Shown here in pieces: positions 42,838 to 50,920 of a stretch of 64,000 bases of DNA. The translations under genes and the position numbers were made by a program. The DNA lies in NCBI RefSeq assembly GCF_028751195.1, contig NZ_CP066784.1, positions 496,001 through 560,000 on the forward strand, read 5' to 3'. Source of the stretch: Alicyclobacillus sp. ALC3. Its GTDB lineage: Bacteria; Bacillota; Bacilli; Alicyclobacillales; Alicyclobacillaceae. The notes beneath the pieces are model-generated. The model was not told where the DNA came from, did no database searches, and saw nothing but the letters and a program-made list of their open reading frames with translations. Positions within the stretch are counted from its first letter, which is position 1. Every line of letters starts with the position of its first letter.

Positions 42838-43947
42838 TTATTCCGGAAAAATCAACACAGGCTTGATGGTCAGTCCTGCCTCCATATCCGCGACAGCTTC
42901 GTTGACCTGCTCGAAGTCATAAAATCGAATCAGCCGGTCAAACGGGAAGTCACCCCGCTGGTACAAATCAATGAGTTGCGGAATAAACACCTCTGGGACG
43001 CTGTCGCCTTCGACGACGCCAGTGAGTGTGCGTCCGAATAGCAAAGTGTTCATGTCGATAGAGGCCTTTGTCCCTAGCGCCGTCCCCCCGACCAGTACTG
43101 CCGTCCCCCCCATCCGCACCGAGGCAACGCACGATTCAAGGATGTTCGGACTCCCGACAGCGTCGATTGCATAGTCGAAGCCACCTCGTGTTTGGTTTAC
43201 AAGCGTCTCCGTGACTTGTCTCCCGGTTTCAAATTCTGCCGCATTGAGTACGTGTGTCGCTCCCAGTTCCCTTGCCAAAGCCAACCGTTCCGGGTTCAAA
43301 TCGATCACAGCAATCACGTCCAACTGGCGCGTGCGACCGGCCATGACCGCGGACAACCCAACGGTTCCACAACCAAATACGACCAGTGACTCGCCGGGTT
43401 GGCAATTGAGGCGATTGAGCACAATGCCACTGCCTGTTTGCACGCCGCACCCAAGCGGCGCCAAGGTTCGCAAGGGCAAGCTCGAGTTCACCAAAACCAG
43501 GTTTCGGTCCGGAACCACCGCATAGGCTCCAAATGACGACTGCCCAAAGAAAGTCGACACTGCCTCTCCACCCAAGTGAATCCGATGTGTTCCATCTGGC
43601 ATGGTGCCAGCGAAGTTGAGCTCATACATATCGCTGCAAAGATAAGGCGCGCCGCCCCTGCAGTTCCGACAGTGGCCACAGGACCCATAAGACATGATGA
43701 CGTGGTCGTTTGGTTTCACCCGCGTGACGCCGCGCCCGACCTCCACGACAACTCCCGCACCTTCATGGCCCAGCACAGCGGGTAAGGGAACCGGCTTAGC
43801 CTGGTCACGTACGCTGAGGTCTGTGTGACAAATCCCTGACGCTACCAATTTAACCAGTACCTCATGCGCCCCCGGCGCGTCGAGTTGTACTGTTTCAACT
43901 TCAAAGGTTGCCCCCTTGGCATGTGTTACTGCTGCCCTTACATTCAC
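42838..43947 (-). CDS. Zinc-dependent alcohol dehydrogenase (aryl-alcohol / class III type)
   Basis: A 369-residue MDR dehydrogenase: catalytic zinc cysteine in VASGICHTDLSV, GHEGAGVVVEVG, the structural cluster CGHCRNCRGGAPYLC and the Rossmann motif FGCGTVGLSAVMAG. The pattern is that of long-chain or aryl-alcohol NAD dehydrogenases. The start overlaps the end of the acyl-CoA synthetase gene by 47 bases. As the last gene of the operon it could interconvert an aromatic aldehyde, such as the one released by the hydratase-lyase, and the alcohol. Confidence 0.92.
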   Translation of the reverse strand: MNVRAAVTHAKGATFEVETVQLDAPGAHEVLVKLVASGICHTDLSVRDQAKPVPLPAVLGHEGAGVVVEVGRGVTRVKPNDHVIMSYGSCGHCRNCRGGAPYLCSDMYELNFAGTMPDGTHRIHLGGEAVSTFFGQSSFGAYAVVPDRNLVLVNSSLPLRTLAPLGCGVQTGSGIVLNRLNCQPGESLVVFGCGTVGLSAVMAGRTRQLDVIAVIDLNPERLALARELGATHVLNAAEFETGRQVTETLVNQTRGGFDYAIDAVGSPNILESCVASVRMGGTAVLVGGTALGTKASIDMNTLLFGRTLTGVVEGDSVPEVFIPQLIDLYQRGDFPFDRLIRFYDFEQVNEAVADMEAGLTIKPVLIFPE

Positions 43948-46159
43948 CTGCTTGGCTCTCCCTTCCTTCCAAACGCACTCCCAGAATCACAGCATCCAAC
44001 ACTTGAACCCCCTGCCCCGCTCGGTACACAACCACCGGATTGAGGTCAATCTCAGCAATCTCAGGATTCGTACAGATGAGCTGACCGACTTTCTCAACCA
44101 CCACTGCCAGCGCCCTCACGTCCATGCGCCCGCTCCCACGCGTACCCGTCAGCAGTGGAGCTGCCTGAAGCGACAAGATTTCTCGCTCGATCAGCTCGAC
44201 AGGTAACCCGGGCTGTAGCAGGCGAACGTCGTGCAGCAGTTCAATCCACACGCCACCCATCCCGACCATCAACACCGGTCCCCAGGTTGAGTCTCGCTTC
44301 GCTCCGACCACCATTTCCGCTCCGGGCTTTGCCATGCGCTCGACCAGGACACCATCTAGGTGCACATTCGGACAAGCACTCCCCACATTCTGCATCAACT
44401 GACGCCAGTTCTCCCTAAGCGCCGCTTCGTTTCCGATCCCGACGATGACCCCACCAACATCACTCTTATGCAAGATGGATGGCGCCTGGATTTTGAGCAC
44501 CAGCGGGTACCCGATGCTCTTCGCCAGCTCTACGGCCTCATCTGCCGTCTGGCAGAGTCCTCCTAGCGGAGTCGGGATGCCAAGTGCGGCAAGCATCCCT
44601 TTACCCTCGTGCTCCATCAGACTGCCGCTTGGCGGAACCAGTATCGTTTGGGCGGGCACCTGGACACCTGGCACACCCGCCGATTTCGCGTTGCCGCTCG
44701 CTGTGTCGTCTAAGGCTTCACGCGACCGGAGTTCCGCCAACCATCTCGCATGCTGCACGACTGCGGTCATCGCGCGCATTGCGCGCTCTGGCGAACGAAA
44801 GAGTGGCACGTGGTGTTGACGCAATGTTGGCACAAGTTCTTCCGAGAGGGGTGAGCCCTCGCCCATGATAACGAATACAGCCGGCTTGCTCGCGCCATCA
44901 ACAGCAAGAAGTACCCCCTTAGCTTTGCGCAGAGCAATCTGCAAAGAGCCTGGCAGCACCACAACCATCAGACTGCCGACAGCTTCGTCGTGGAGCAGCG
45001 CCGCCGCCGTTTCCGTGTATAAACTCATCTCGCTGAGAGCTTGCGCTGTGATGTCGAGTGGATTCGACGACGTCGTATAGGAGGGCATGACCTCATTCAG
45101 TCGCTGGCGTGTTGCAGAGGACAAACCTGGCAGTTCGAGTCCGATTGCGTCTGCGTAATCGAGCGCGAACCCCTTGAGGGCACCCGAATCGGTTAAAATT
45201 CCTGGACCAGCCGTCGGCAGTTGCACAAAACACGTCAGCATATGGGCCACGTCGACCAGGTCCTCCATCGTCTCGACTACGATGACGCCTTCTGCCTGAA
45301 GCAAGGTCTTAGCGATACGCACGTCTTTGACCATGGCGCCTGTGTGCGACTGCGCTGCTTCCCTTGAGGCTGCACTTCGACCGGAGTGCAGCAAGACGAT
45401 CGATTTGTTGCTCAAACGCGCACGCCTTGCCAGCGCCAGAAAACGTTGCGGATTGCGAATCTGTTCGACATACATTGCAACCGTCTTGGTGTCGCGGTCT
45501 GTCACCAAATACTCAAGGTACTCTTCTACCCCGAGGCCAGCCTCATTGCCGGTAGAGATGGCGTAGGAAATCGGTACTCCTTTCGCCTGACTCATCTCCC
45601 GCAAGTTCGACATCATGCCACCACTCTGGGTCAAAATAGCAACCCCAGGCTCATGTCCGGTCGGCGTATGCTGGAGACCGGGCGCAAATGTGACGGGCAC
45701 ACCGTCCACAAAGTTGGTGAGCCCCATACAATTTGGCCCGGCGACAGCCATGCCGTGTTGTTCGGCAATGCTCACGACTTCATCCTGTATGCGCTGACCC
45801 AGCGCTCCAGCCTCGGCGTAGCCGGCACCATAAAGAACAACGACACCAACCTTGCGCCGTGCGCACGCGGTCACCGACTCTACGGCAGCACTTGCCGGGA
45901 CGCAGAGCACTGCAACATCGATACCTTCAGGAAGTTCGTCGACGGAACGAACACAGGCGTGCCCGTCGACTTCATCGCGACTGCGACTCACCAACCACGT
46001 CTCAATCGCACAGCCAAAGTTCTTAAGATTATTCCACACGCCAAGACCTGGCGACCCTGGCGTAGAAGAGACGCCGACGATGGCCAGCGATTTCGGGCGC
46101 AGCAACCGTTCGACGCCGACCAAGTGTCTAATTGCGGGTGCGGCTTCTTGATTACTCAC
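43901..46159 (-). CDS. ADP-forming acyl-CoA synthetase (feruloyl-CoA synthetase FerA-like)
   Basis: A 752-residue NDP-forming synthetase. It has an N-terminal CoA-binding Rossmann domain (PKSLAIVGVSSTPGSPG), a succinyl-CoA-ligase-like middle part with the phosphohistidine motif QSHTGAMV near residue 270, and a C-terminal ATP-grasp domain (GYPLVLKIQAPSILHKSDVGGV). This is the same superfamily as acetate-CoA ligase (ADP-forming) and, to my recollection, Sphingobium FerA. GTG start at 46159 overlaps the hydratase-lyase stop by eight bases, so the pair is coupled. Activation of a hydroxycinnamate is the likely role by context. Confidence 0.9.
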   Translation of the reverse strand: MSNQEAAPAIRHLVGVERLLRPKSLAIVGVSSTPGSPGLGVWNNLKNFGCAIETWLVSRSRDEVDGHACVRSVDELPEGIDVAVLCVPASAAVESVTACARRKVGVVVLYGAGYAEAGALGQRIQDEVVSIAEQHGMAVAGPNCMGLTNFVDGVPVTFAPGLQHTPTGHEPGVAILTQSGGMMSNLREMSQAKGVPISYAISTGNEAGLGVEEYLEYLVTDRDTKTVAMYVEQIRNPQRFLALARRARLSNKSIVLLHSGRSAASREAAQSHTGAMVKDVRIAKTLLQAEGVIVVETMEDLVDVAHMLTCFVQLPTAGPGILTDSGALKGFALDYADAIGLELPGLSSATRQRLNEVMPSYTTSSNPLDITAQALSEMSLYTETAAALLHDEAVGSLMVVVLPGSLQIALRKAKGVLLAVDGASKPAVFVIMGEGSPLSEELVPTLRQHHVPLFRSPERAMRAMTAVVQHARWLAELRSREALDDTASGNAKSAGVPGVQVPAQTILVPPSGSLMEHEGKGMLAALGIPTPLGGLCQTADEAVELAKSIGYPLVLKIQAPSILHKSDVGGVIVGIGNEAALRENWRQLMQNVGSACPNVHLDGVLVERMAKPGAEMVVGAKRDSTWGPVLMVGMGGVWIELLHDVRLLQPGLPVELIEREILSLQAAPLLTGTRGSGRMDVRALAVVVEKVGQLICTNPEIAEIDLNPVVVYRAGQGVQVLDAVILGVRLEGRESQAGECKGSSNTCQGGNL

Positions 46160-47033
46160 GACTGTAGCTCCCCAGACCCGGACGGTAGCTCCCCAGACCC
46201 GGACGGTAGCTCTTTTCGTCCAAAAACTGGGTCAGCCCCCTACTGCGCCCGCGTTCCGGATCCGTCGTGATGGCCTGTTGCTGCTTTGCGAACAGGTATT
46301 CTTCAGCCGTATCCCAAGACATCTCGCGCGAGTACTTGTACGCCATCTTTGCCGCGTTGACAATGTGCAAGTTCTTCCCGAGCAAAAGCTTCGCTAACTC
46401 CGTCGTCCGGGCAGCCAATTGAGCAAGTGGGACAGACTCGTTGACTAGGCCAATCTCGGCGGCGCGCTGCCCATTGAAAGTTTCACCAGTCATGATGTAG
46501 TAGAGTGCGTTGCGTTGACCGACCAAAGCTTCGACGGCTTTTGTGACATTCCCGGCGGGAATGATGCCCCAGTTGATCTCGGACAAACCAAACACCGCCT
46601 CGTCTGCAGCGATGGCCAAGTCGCACGCAATCATGGGCGTCAAGCCTCCACCGAAACACCAACCGTTCACCATCGCGATTGTCGGTTTTGGGTAGTACAT
46701 GAGTTTACGCCACTGCCAGTACGTTGCTTGACGACGAATCCGCATCACCTCGTCGTAACGGTTCTCATCAATGTCGCGGAAGTACTCCTTTAGATCCATT
46801 CCAGCCGAGAACGCGTCTCCTTCACCGGTCAACACCAGAACCTTGCAGCGGTCATCTGCTTCCAGAGCCTCTAGAACAGCCAACATGTCGCGGTTCAGGT
46901 TCGGACTCATCGCGTTTTTCTTACTAGGGCGGTTGAAGTAAACCCAAGCGATGCCGTCCTGAAGCTCAACTCGCACATTCTCGTCGGCAAAATTTTCACG
47001 CTGCGTAGCGAAGTTATTCTCATCCTGCACCAT
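46152..47033 (-). CDS. ech: Hydroxycinnamoyl-CoA hydratase-lyase (feruloyl-CoA hydratase/lyase)
   Basis: A 293-residue crotonase-fold enzyme. It follows the Pseudomonas HCHL/Ech sequence pattern closely: AMSPNLNRDM, SAGMDLKEYFRD (Y84), YPKPTIAMVNGWCFGGG, and the catalytic Glu152 in FGLSEINWGIIP, then YYIMTGETFNGQRAAEIGLVNESVPLAQL. HCHL converts feruloyl- or coumaroyl-CoA to vanillin or 4-hydroxybenzaldehyde plus acetyl-CoA. The ATG at 47033 has GGAGG upstream. The C-terminus is odd: the terminal SYRPGLG is duplicated by a 21-base tandem repeat. Confidence 0.9.
   Translation of the reverse strand: MVQDENNFATQRENFADENVRVELQDGIAWVYFNRPSKKNAMSPNLNRDMLAVLEALEADDRCKVLVLTGEGDAFSAGMDLKEYFRDIDENRYDEVMRIRRQATYWQWRKLMYYPKPTIAMVNGWCFGGGLTPMIACDLAIAADEAVFGLSEINWGIIPAGNVTKAVEALVGQRNALYYIMTGETFNGQRAAEIGLVNESVPLAQLAARTTELAKLLLGKNLHIVNAAKMAYKYSREMSWDTAEEYLFAKQQQAITTDPERGRSRGLTQFLDEKSYRPGLGSYRPGLGSYSRE
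46164..46212. repeat. 21-bp tandem repeat in the 3' end of the hydratase-lyase gene
   Basis: Two perfect 21-base copies (46164-46184 and 46185-46205) plus a 7-base third partial copy (46206-46212). In frame they duplicate the seven codons SYRPGLG at the protein's end. The length is a multiple of three, so the reading frame and the coupling with the next gene are kept. Confidence 0.9.
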
Positions 47034-47056
47034 CGTCAAACGCCTCCATATCATGT

Positions 47057-47410
47057 TCATACGCCTGGCGTCCGTGGTCTTCCACCAATGCTCTCTGCAC
47101 CAATTTGCGCCATCAGTTCCCTGAGGTTCATGACGTGCGCGAAACGGTGGCCAAGACTGGTGTACACGGCGCCGGCTAGTTCCTCAGCCGTAAACTCTCC
47201 AAACCCAATGTCTGAGTGGTGACGTGTCGTATTCAGGCCGATTGGGAGAAAGACGCGAAAACCCCGGAAGAACGCGTCACGAACGGTGGACTCACAACAG
47301 ACGTTGAGGACTGTGCCCACGACAATTAATGCATCAATCGCTCGCCCGCCAAGGGCTCGTTCCAACTCATCCGCCTCCAGTGTGAGAGCGGCGCCACACC
47401 CGGGTTCCAC
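47057..47410 (-). pseudogene. C-terminal fragment of an isochorismatase-family hydrolase
   Basis: The 117-residue frame holds only the second half of the fold: IDALIVVGTVLNVCCESTVRDAFFRGFRVFLPIGLNTT, including the nucleophilic cysteine. The N-terminal half with the catalytic Asp and Lys is missing; intact members have about 180-210 residues. The frame begins immediately after the flavin reductase stop, so the missing part was deleted rather than lying in another frame. It may still be translated from GTG 47410 but should be inactive. Confidence 0.75.
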
Positions 47411-47417
47411 CGCCCCC

Positions 47418-47900
47418 TCATGAACGCACTGCAGTCAGGTACTTGCCACGCACGAAGAGCAGCGGATCGCCTTCAGTTATCTGTCCGTACACCACGTGGC
47501 CAACGAGGATCATATGGTCTCCACATGGGATTCGGTCGTACACCTCGCAGTCAAAATAACCTAGTACGTCGGGGAGAATCGGGCTGCTCGTCACTCCACT
47601 TTGGTAGCTCAGCCCTGCAAACCGGTCGATGTCCTTGGCGGCAAACGTACGAGACAGACTCTCCTGCTGATCGGTCAGGATATTCACCGCGAAGCCGTGT
47701 ACGTTGGTAAAGTCATCGAACAAACTCGCGCTTTGGGCCACTGTCACCAGTACGAGCGGCGGGTCTAGGGACAGTGCGGTAAAGGAGTTAACAGTCATGC
47801 CAACAGGTTTCCCAGCCGAGTTGATAGCGGTGACGACCGTGACGCCTGTTGCAAAAGCTCCTGCGATGTTGCGAAATTGCCGTGGGTCCAAAGGGTTCAC
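47418..47900 (-). CDS. Flavin reductase (FMN-binding split-barrel)
   Basis: A 160-residue HpaC/flavin-reductase-domain protein: RQFRNIAGAFATGVTVVTA, GMTVNSFTALSLDPPLVLVTV, FAVNILTDQQESLSRTFA, and GDHMILVGHVV at the end. It supplies reduced flavin to the monooxygenase encoded just upstream. The GTG start at 47900 overlaps the monooxygenase stop (GTGA), so they are coupled; a longer in-frame start would overlap by 54 bases and adds residues outside the family pattern. Confidence 0.9.
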   Translation of the reverse strand: MNPLDPRQFRNIAGAFATGVTVVTAINSAGKPVGMTVNSFTALSLDPPLVLVTVAQSASLFDDFTNVHGFAVNILTDQQESLSRTFAAKDIDRFAGLSYQSGVTSSPILPDVLGYFDCEVYDRIPCGDHMILVGHVVYGQITEGDPLLFVRGKYLTAVRS

Positions 47901-49078
47901 TCCGTTCCGTAGGTATGGACATATTGAGGGTCTGCTTGTTCGGCTTCGCAAAGCGGCCGCAAGTATGGCATCACCTCACGCGCGAACATCTCGATGTTGC
48001 GCAAGGCCAGGTGGTGGGGCAAAGTGCCAAACTGGAGCATGACTAGCAAATTGCCAAAGCCGATTTCCTTCTGGTACTCTGCAAACCGCTGCCGGACTGT
48101 TTCAGGGGTCCCCACCATGACGTAGCCCTTAACGACCAAGTCTTCGAACGATAGGTAGCCAGTACCCAACCCTTTCTTGTTCGCCACGACACGACTCATT
48201 GACTCAGGTGTCAGGTAACCTGGGGGAAAGAACACCTGCGGAGCCATCTTGAATACGTCGTTAAAGAGGTACTCCATTGGTTCTTTCGCCTCTGCCATCG
48301 CCTGTTCTTCTGTGCCGGCCATGTGCACAGGGAGTGCCCAGCCCATTTGATGCGGACTCGCAGTGTAGCCGTAGCGCTCTGTCGCTGCTTTAAACTGGTT
48401 AAACACCCGGCGCACCGAGTCGATTGAACTATACGTTTGCAGATAGGTGTAATGCTTCTTTGCCACCCAATCTATCGTTTCGACGCTGCCTTGAGACGGG
48501 ATCCAAATCGGGGGATGTGGCTGTTGTAGCGTTCTCGGCCATGGGTTGACATAGCGAAACTTATAGTGTTTTCCGTAGAATTCGAACGGTCCGGACTCAG
48601 TCCAAGCGCGGATAATGAGGTCGTGCGCTTCGTTGAAACGCTCTCGCGACTGGGTCGGGTCCATGGAAAAGGAATGATACTCGGGTCCAATGCCACGAAC
48701 AAAACCGGAGATAATCCGACCTTTGCTGAGTAAGTCAAGCATGGCGATCTCTTCAGCAATCCGTTGCGGATTCGCACGCAGCGGAATCGCATTGCCGAGA
48801 ATCGCAATTTTGACACGTTTCGTTCGAACGGCCAACGCAGCCGCCATGATGTTCGGAGACGGCATGTTGCCGTACGCGGTTTGGTGGTGTTCGTTGATGC
48901 ACACACCATCGAAGCCTAGACGCTCTGCGTACTCGTACTGGCTTAAATAGTCTTCATAGAGTTCTGCCCCAATTTCCGGGTCGTGCTCAGAGCGAGGGTA
49001 CGTCACCCACGCCTGTGGGTATGGATTGTCTTTGGGAACGTTCGGCCACGGCATCAAGTGATGGAAAAAGAACTGCAC
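47897..49078 (-). CDS. Luciferase-like (LLM) flavin-dependent monooxygenase, two-component type
   Basis: A 393-residue TIM-barrel flavin monooxygenase: FFFHHLMPWPN, LGFDGVCINEHHQTAYGNMPSPNIMAAALAVRTKRVKIAILGNAIPLRANPQRIAEEIAMLDLLSKGRII and FVRGIGPEYHSF. With the reductase downstream it forms a two-component oxygenase. The GTG start lies immediately after the hydrolase stop. Members oxidise sulfonates, ketones (Baeyer-Villiger) or aromatics; with an alpha/beta hydrolase next to it, ester formation followed by hydrolysis is one possible scheme (inference). Confidence 0.92.
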   Translation of the reverse strand: MQFFFHHLMPWPNVPKDNPYPQAWVTYPRSEHDPEIGAELYEDYLSQYEYAERLGFDGVCINEHHQTAYGNMPSPNIMAAALAVRTKRVKIAILGNAIPLRANPQRIAEEIAMLDLLSKGRIISGFVRGIGPEYHSFSMDPTQSRERFNEAHDLIIRAWTESGPFEFYGKHYKFRYVNPWPRTLQQPHPPIWIPSQGSVETIDWVAKKHYTYLQTYSSIDSVRRVFNQFKAATERYGYTASPHQMGWALPVHMAGTEEQAMAEAKEPMEYLFNDVFKMAPQVFFPPGYLTPESMSRVVANKKGLGTGYLSFEDLVVKGYVMVGTPETVRQRFAEYQKEIGFGNLLVMLQFGTLPHHLALRNIEMFAREVMPYLRPLCEAEQADPQYVHTYGTE

Positions 49079-49858
49079 TCAGCGCACCCCCTGTTGGATG
49101 AAATCGCGTATCAACGACACACACTTGTCGGCCTGTTCTTGGGCCGGCAAGTGACCGCATTCAGAAATCACGCAGAGTTGTGCGTCGGATAACAGTTCGA
49201 CGTACGCCTCGCCAATGGCAGGGGGAAAAATTTTGTCCTGCTCGCCCCAGACTAAAAGCACTGGCATCGTGACCCGGTGGAGACGGTGACGCAACTGAGG
49301 ACGATGAAAATAGGGGTTCCAAGCCAGATGTGCTACGGTTGCGCGGTTGCGATACTGGATAGCTACGTCGTCGGGATGCGTCGAAATCGCTCGCAAACGC
49401 CGCGCGGCGAAATCGGGGTCGTAAAACATCGCGGTCAGGTGCTCTGCACTGTCCATCATGAACGTGTCTGGCACTTCAACGCCCTCAACTCGCAGTCCAG
49501 CTGCACCCATCAGCACGAGCTTATCCATTCTGTGCGGTGCTAGCGTAGCAATCTCCAGCGCAAGCCATCCTCCCAGTGATGAGCCGACGAAGTGCGCTTT
49601 TGCAATACCCAGAGCATCCAAGAAATCTAGATAGTGAAAGGCGAGGTCTTCGATCGACTCGACATACGGCAAATCTCCGCTCTCCCCAAATCCAGGGTGC
49701 TCCGGCGCATAGACGTGGTACTCGGCAGACAACTGCTCTAAGAACGGCAGCCACTCGCCGCCACCCGAAGCACCATGCAGGTAAATCAACGGTTCGCCGG
49801 TTCCGGACTCTAGGAGACGAACTCCTGTACCGCGGACACTAATCTGTGTTGCGTTCAA
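49079..49858 (-). CDS. Alpha/beta hydrolase (meta-cleavage-product hydrolase-like)
   Basis: A 259-residue alpha/beta hydrolase. LIYLHGASGGG (oxyanion), the nucleophile in FVGSSLGGWLA, the acid in VWGEQDKIFPP and the histidine in ECGHLPAQEQ are visible. It resembles MhpC/BphD-type hydrolases for ring-cleavage products, but it could equally be an esterase. I start at TTG 49858 with GGAGGTG upstream; a GTG 18 bases earlier is possible. First gene of the seven-gene minus-strand operon. Confidence 0.88.
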   Translation of the reverse strand: MNATQISVRGTGVRLLESGTGEPLIYLHGASGGGEWLPFLEQLSAEYHVYAPEHPGFGESGDLPYVESIEDLAFHYLDFLDALGIAKAHFVGSSLGGWLALEIATLAPHRMDKLVLMGAAGLRVEGVEVPDTFMMDSAEHLTAMFYDPDFAARRLRAISTHPDDVAIQYRNRATVAHLAWNPYFHRPQLRHRLHRVTMPVLLVWGEQDKIFPPAIGEAYVELLSDAQLCVISECGHLPAQEQADKCVSLIRDFIQQGVR

Positions 49859-49890
49859 GTTTCCCCACACCTCCACCGAAGAACTTCATC

Positions 49891-49919
49891 TTGACATTCG
49901 GGACACTGTCCCCGATATT
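49891..49919 (+). promoter_or_regulatory. Promoter of the iclR pseudogene with palindrome in the spacer
   Basis: TTGACA (49891-49896) and GATATT (49914-49919) are exactly 17 bases apart, and the palindrome GGGACA-C-TGTCCC (49900-49912) fills the spacer. It lies between the divergent hydrolase operon and the iclR pseudogene, so it could have been the operator for both directions. Confidence 0.65.
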
Positions 49920-50025
49920 ACCGATAACACTGCCGAGCTAATGTGTTAAATCTTCAGAAATCAATTGCGTGGTTACTCATTCATGTACAATGCGAGATGA
50001 AATTTACCTTTGACGAGGTGACGAC

Positions 50026-50773
50026 ATGACTTCCGAGCAAGAACGGGTTCGCAACGTAGATGCCGCCATCGAAATCATTCAGTACCTCGCTACCCCGGTT
50101 CATCGACTTGGCGTTCGGGAGACAGCACGAATGATTGATCTACCGAAAAGCACAGCTTAGCGAATTTTAAACTCTCTCTCTGCACACGGCATGGTCAAAC
50201 TAGACGACGCGACGCGTCAGTACGCGTTAGACTTTGGCATTGTAAAGTTGTGCCACGGTTTTCTGGATGGGAACGACGTCGTCTCTGCCGCTACACCAGT
50301 CCTACGAACGCTGCGCGATGAGACCGGGGCTTCAGTTGTGCTGAACGTCCGAGCAGGTCTGCAAATTATCACTGTGCTTCAGTTCCAGAGTCCCGATCCG
50401 TTGCGATGGTCGATGCGTCGGTGTCCCCTACCCACTCAACTCTGGCGCTGGCGGCAAGTTGTTAGCTGCCGTCTCGCGGCTCTCGGATGATGAACTCCTC
50501 CAGGGCTTTGACCCTCAGTTCGCATCAGGCTCGAACGCACAAGACTTTCTCGCACAAATAAATACGGTACGAGAACAAGGCTACGCCTACAGTCACGGTG
50601 AAATGAACCCAGGAGTGGTGGCCCTGTCAGTGCCAATTCGCAGTCACAATGAGGTTGTGGCGGGCATTGGCTTATTTGACCTCGAGAACCGCATGACAGA
50701 CGAAGTCGTGCGCGAGCGGTTGGCAAACATGAAACAATCCGCGCAGGAAATCGAGTGGATGCTGTCGCCCTAA
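50026..50773 (+). pseudogene. IclR-family regulator, inactivated by a stop and a frameshift
   Basis: The frame opens at ATG 50026 behind GAGGTG and reads MTSEQERVRNVDAAIEIIQYL..., a normal IclR helix-turn-helix, but codon 45 is TAG (50158-50160), inside the recognition region (LPKSTA*RILNSL). It continues in frame to about 50415, where the reading shifts; the downstream frame then gives VPYPLNSGAGGKLLAAVSRL and the rest of the IclR effector domain to the TAA at 50773. Two independent lesions mean no full protein. It was probably the regulator of the divergent hydrolase-monooxygenase operon. Confidence 0.88.
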
Positions 50774-50815
50774 ACCAGCTATCTGCATATTGCCAGTGAA
50801 AAAGGGCCAAGAAGA

Positions 50816-50869
50816 TGCGCCGCGTGCCGGTGGTCGGGGATGGCCATCCCCATCTCCGACTGCGGCGCA
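50816..50869. other. Nested hairpin between convergent genes
   Basis: The outer arms TGCGCCGC (50816-50823) and GCGGCGCA (50862-50869) enclose a perfect 16-base palindrome GGGGATGGCCATCCCC (50836-50851). It lies between the iclR pseudogene and the convergent MFS gene. It may terminate transcripts, although no T-run follows. Confidence 0.5.
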
Positions 50870-50920
50870 CCCGTGTCGATAGCGACTTCTCTACTTTGCC
50901 TCGCTCGGTCAATAGAACAC

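Noticed and set aside
46164-46212. Start of a repeat array or CRISPR-like element
   Set aside because: Only 2.3 direct copies with no spacers, inside a coding frame; it is a simple tandem duplication.
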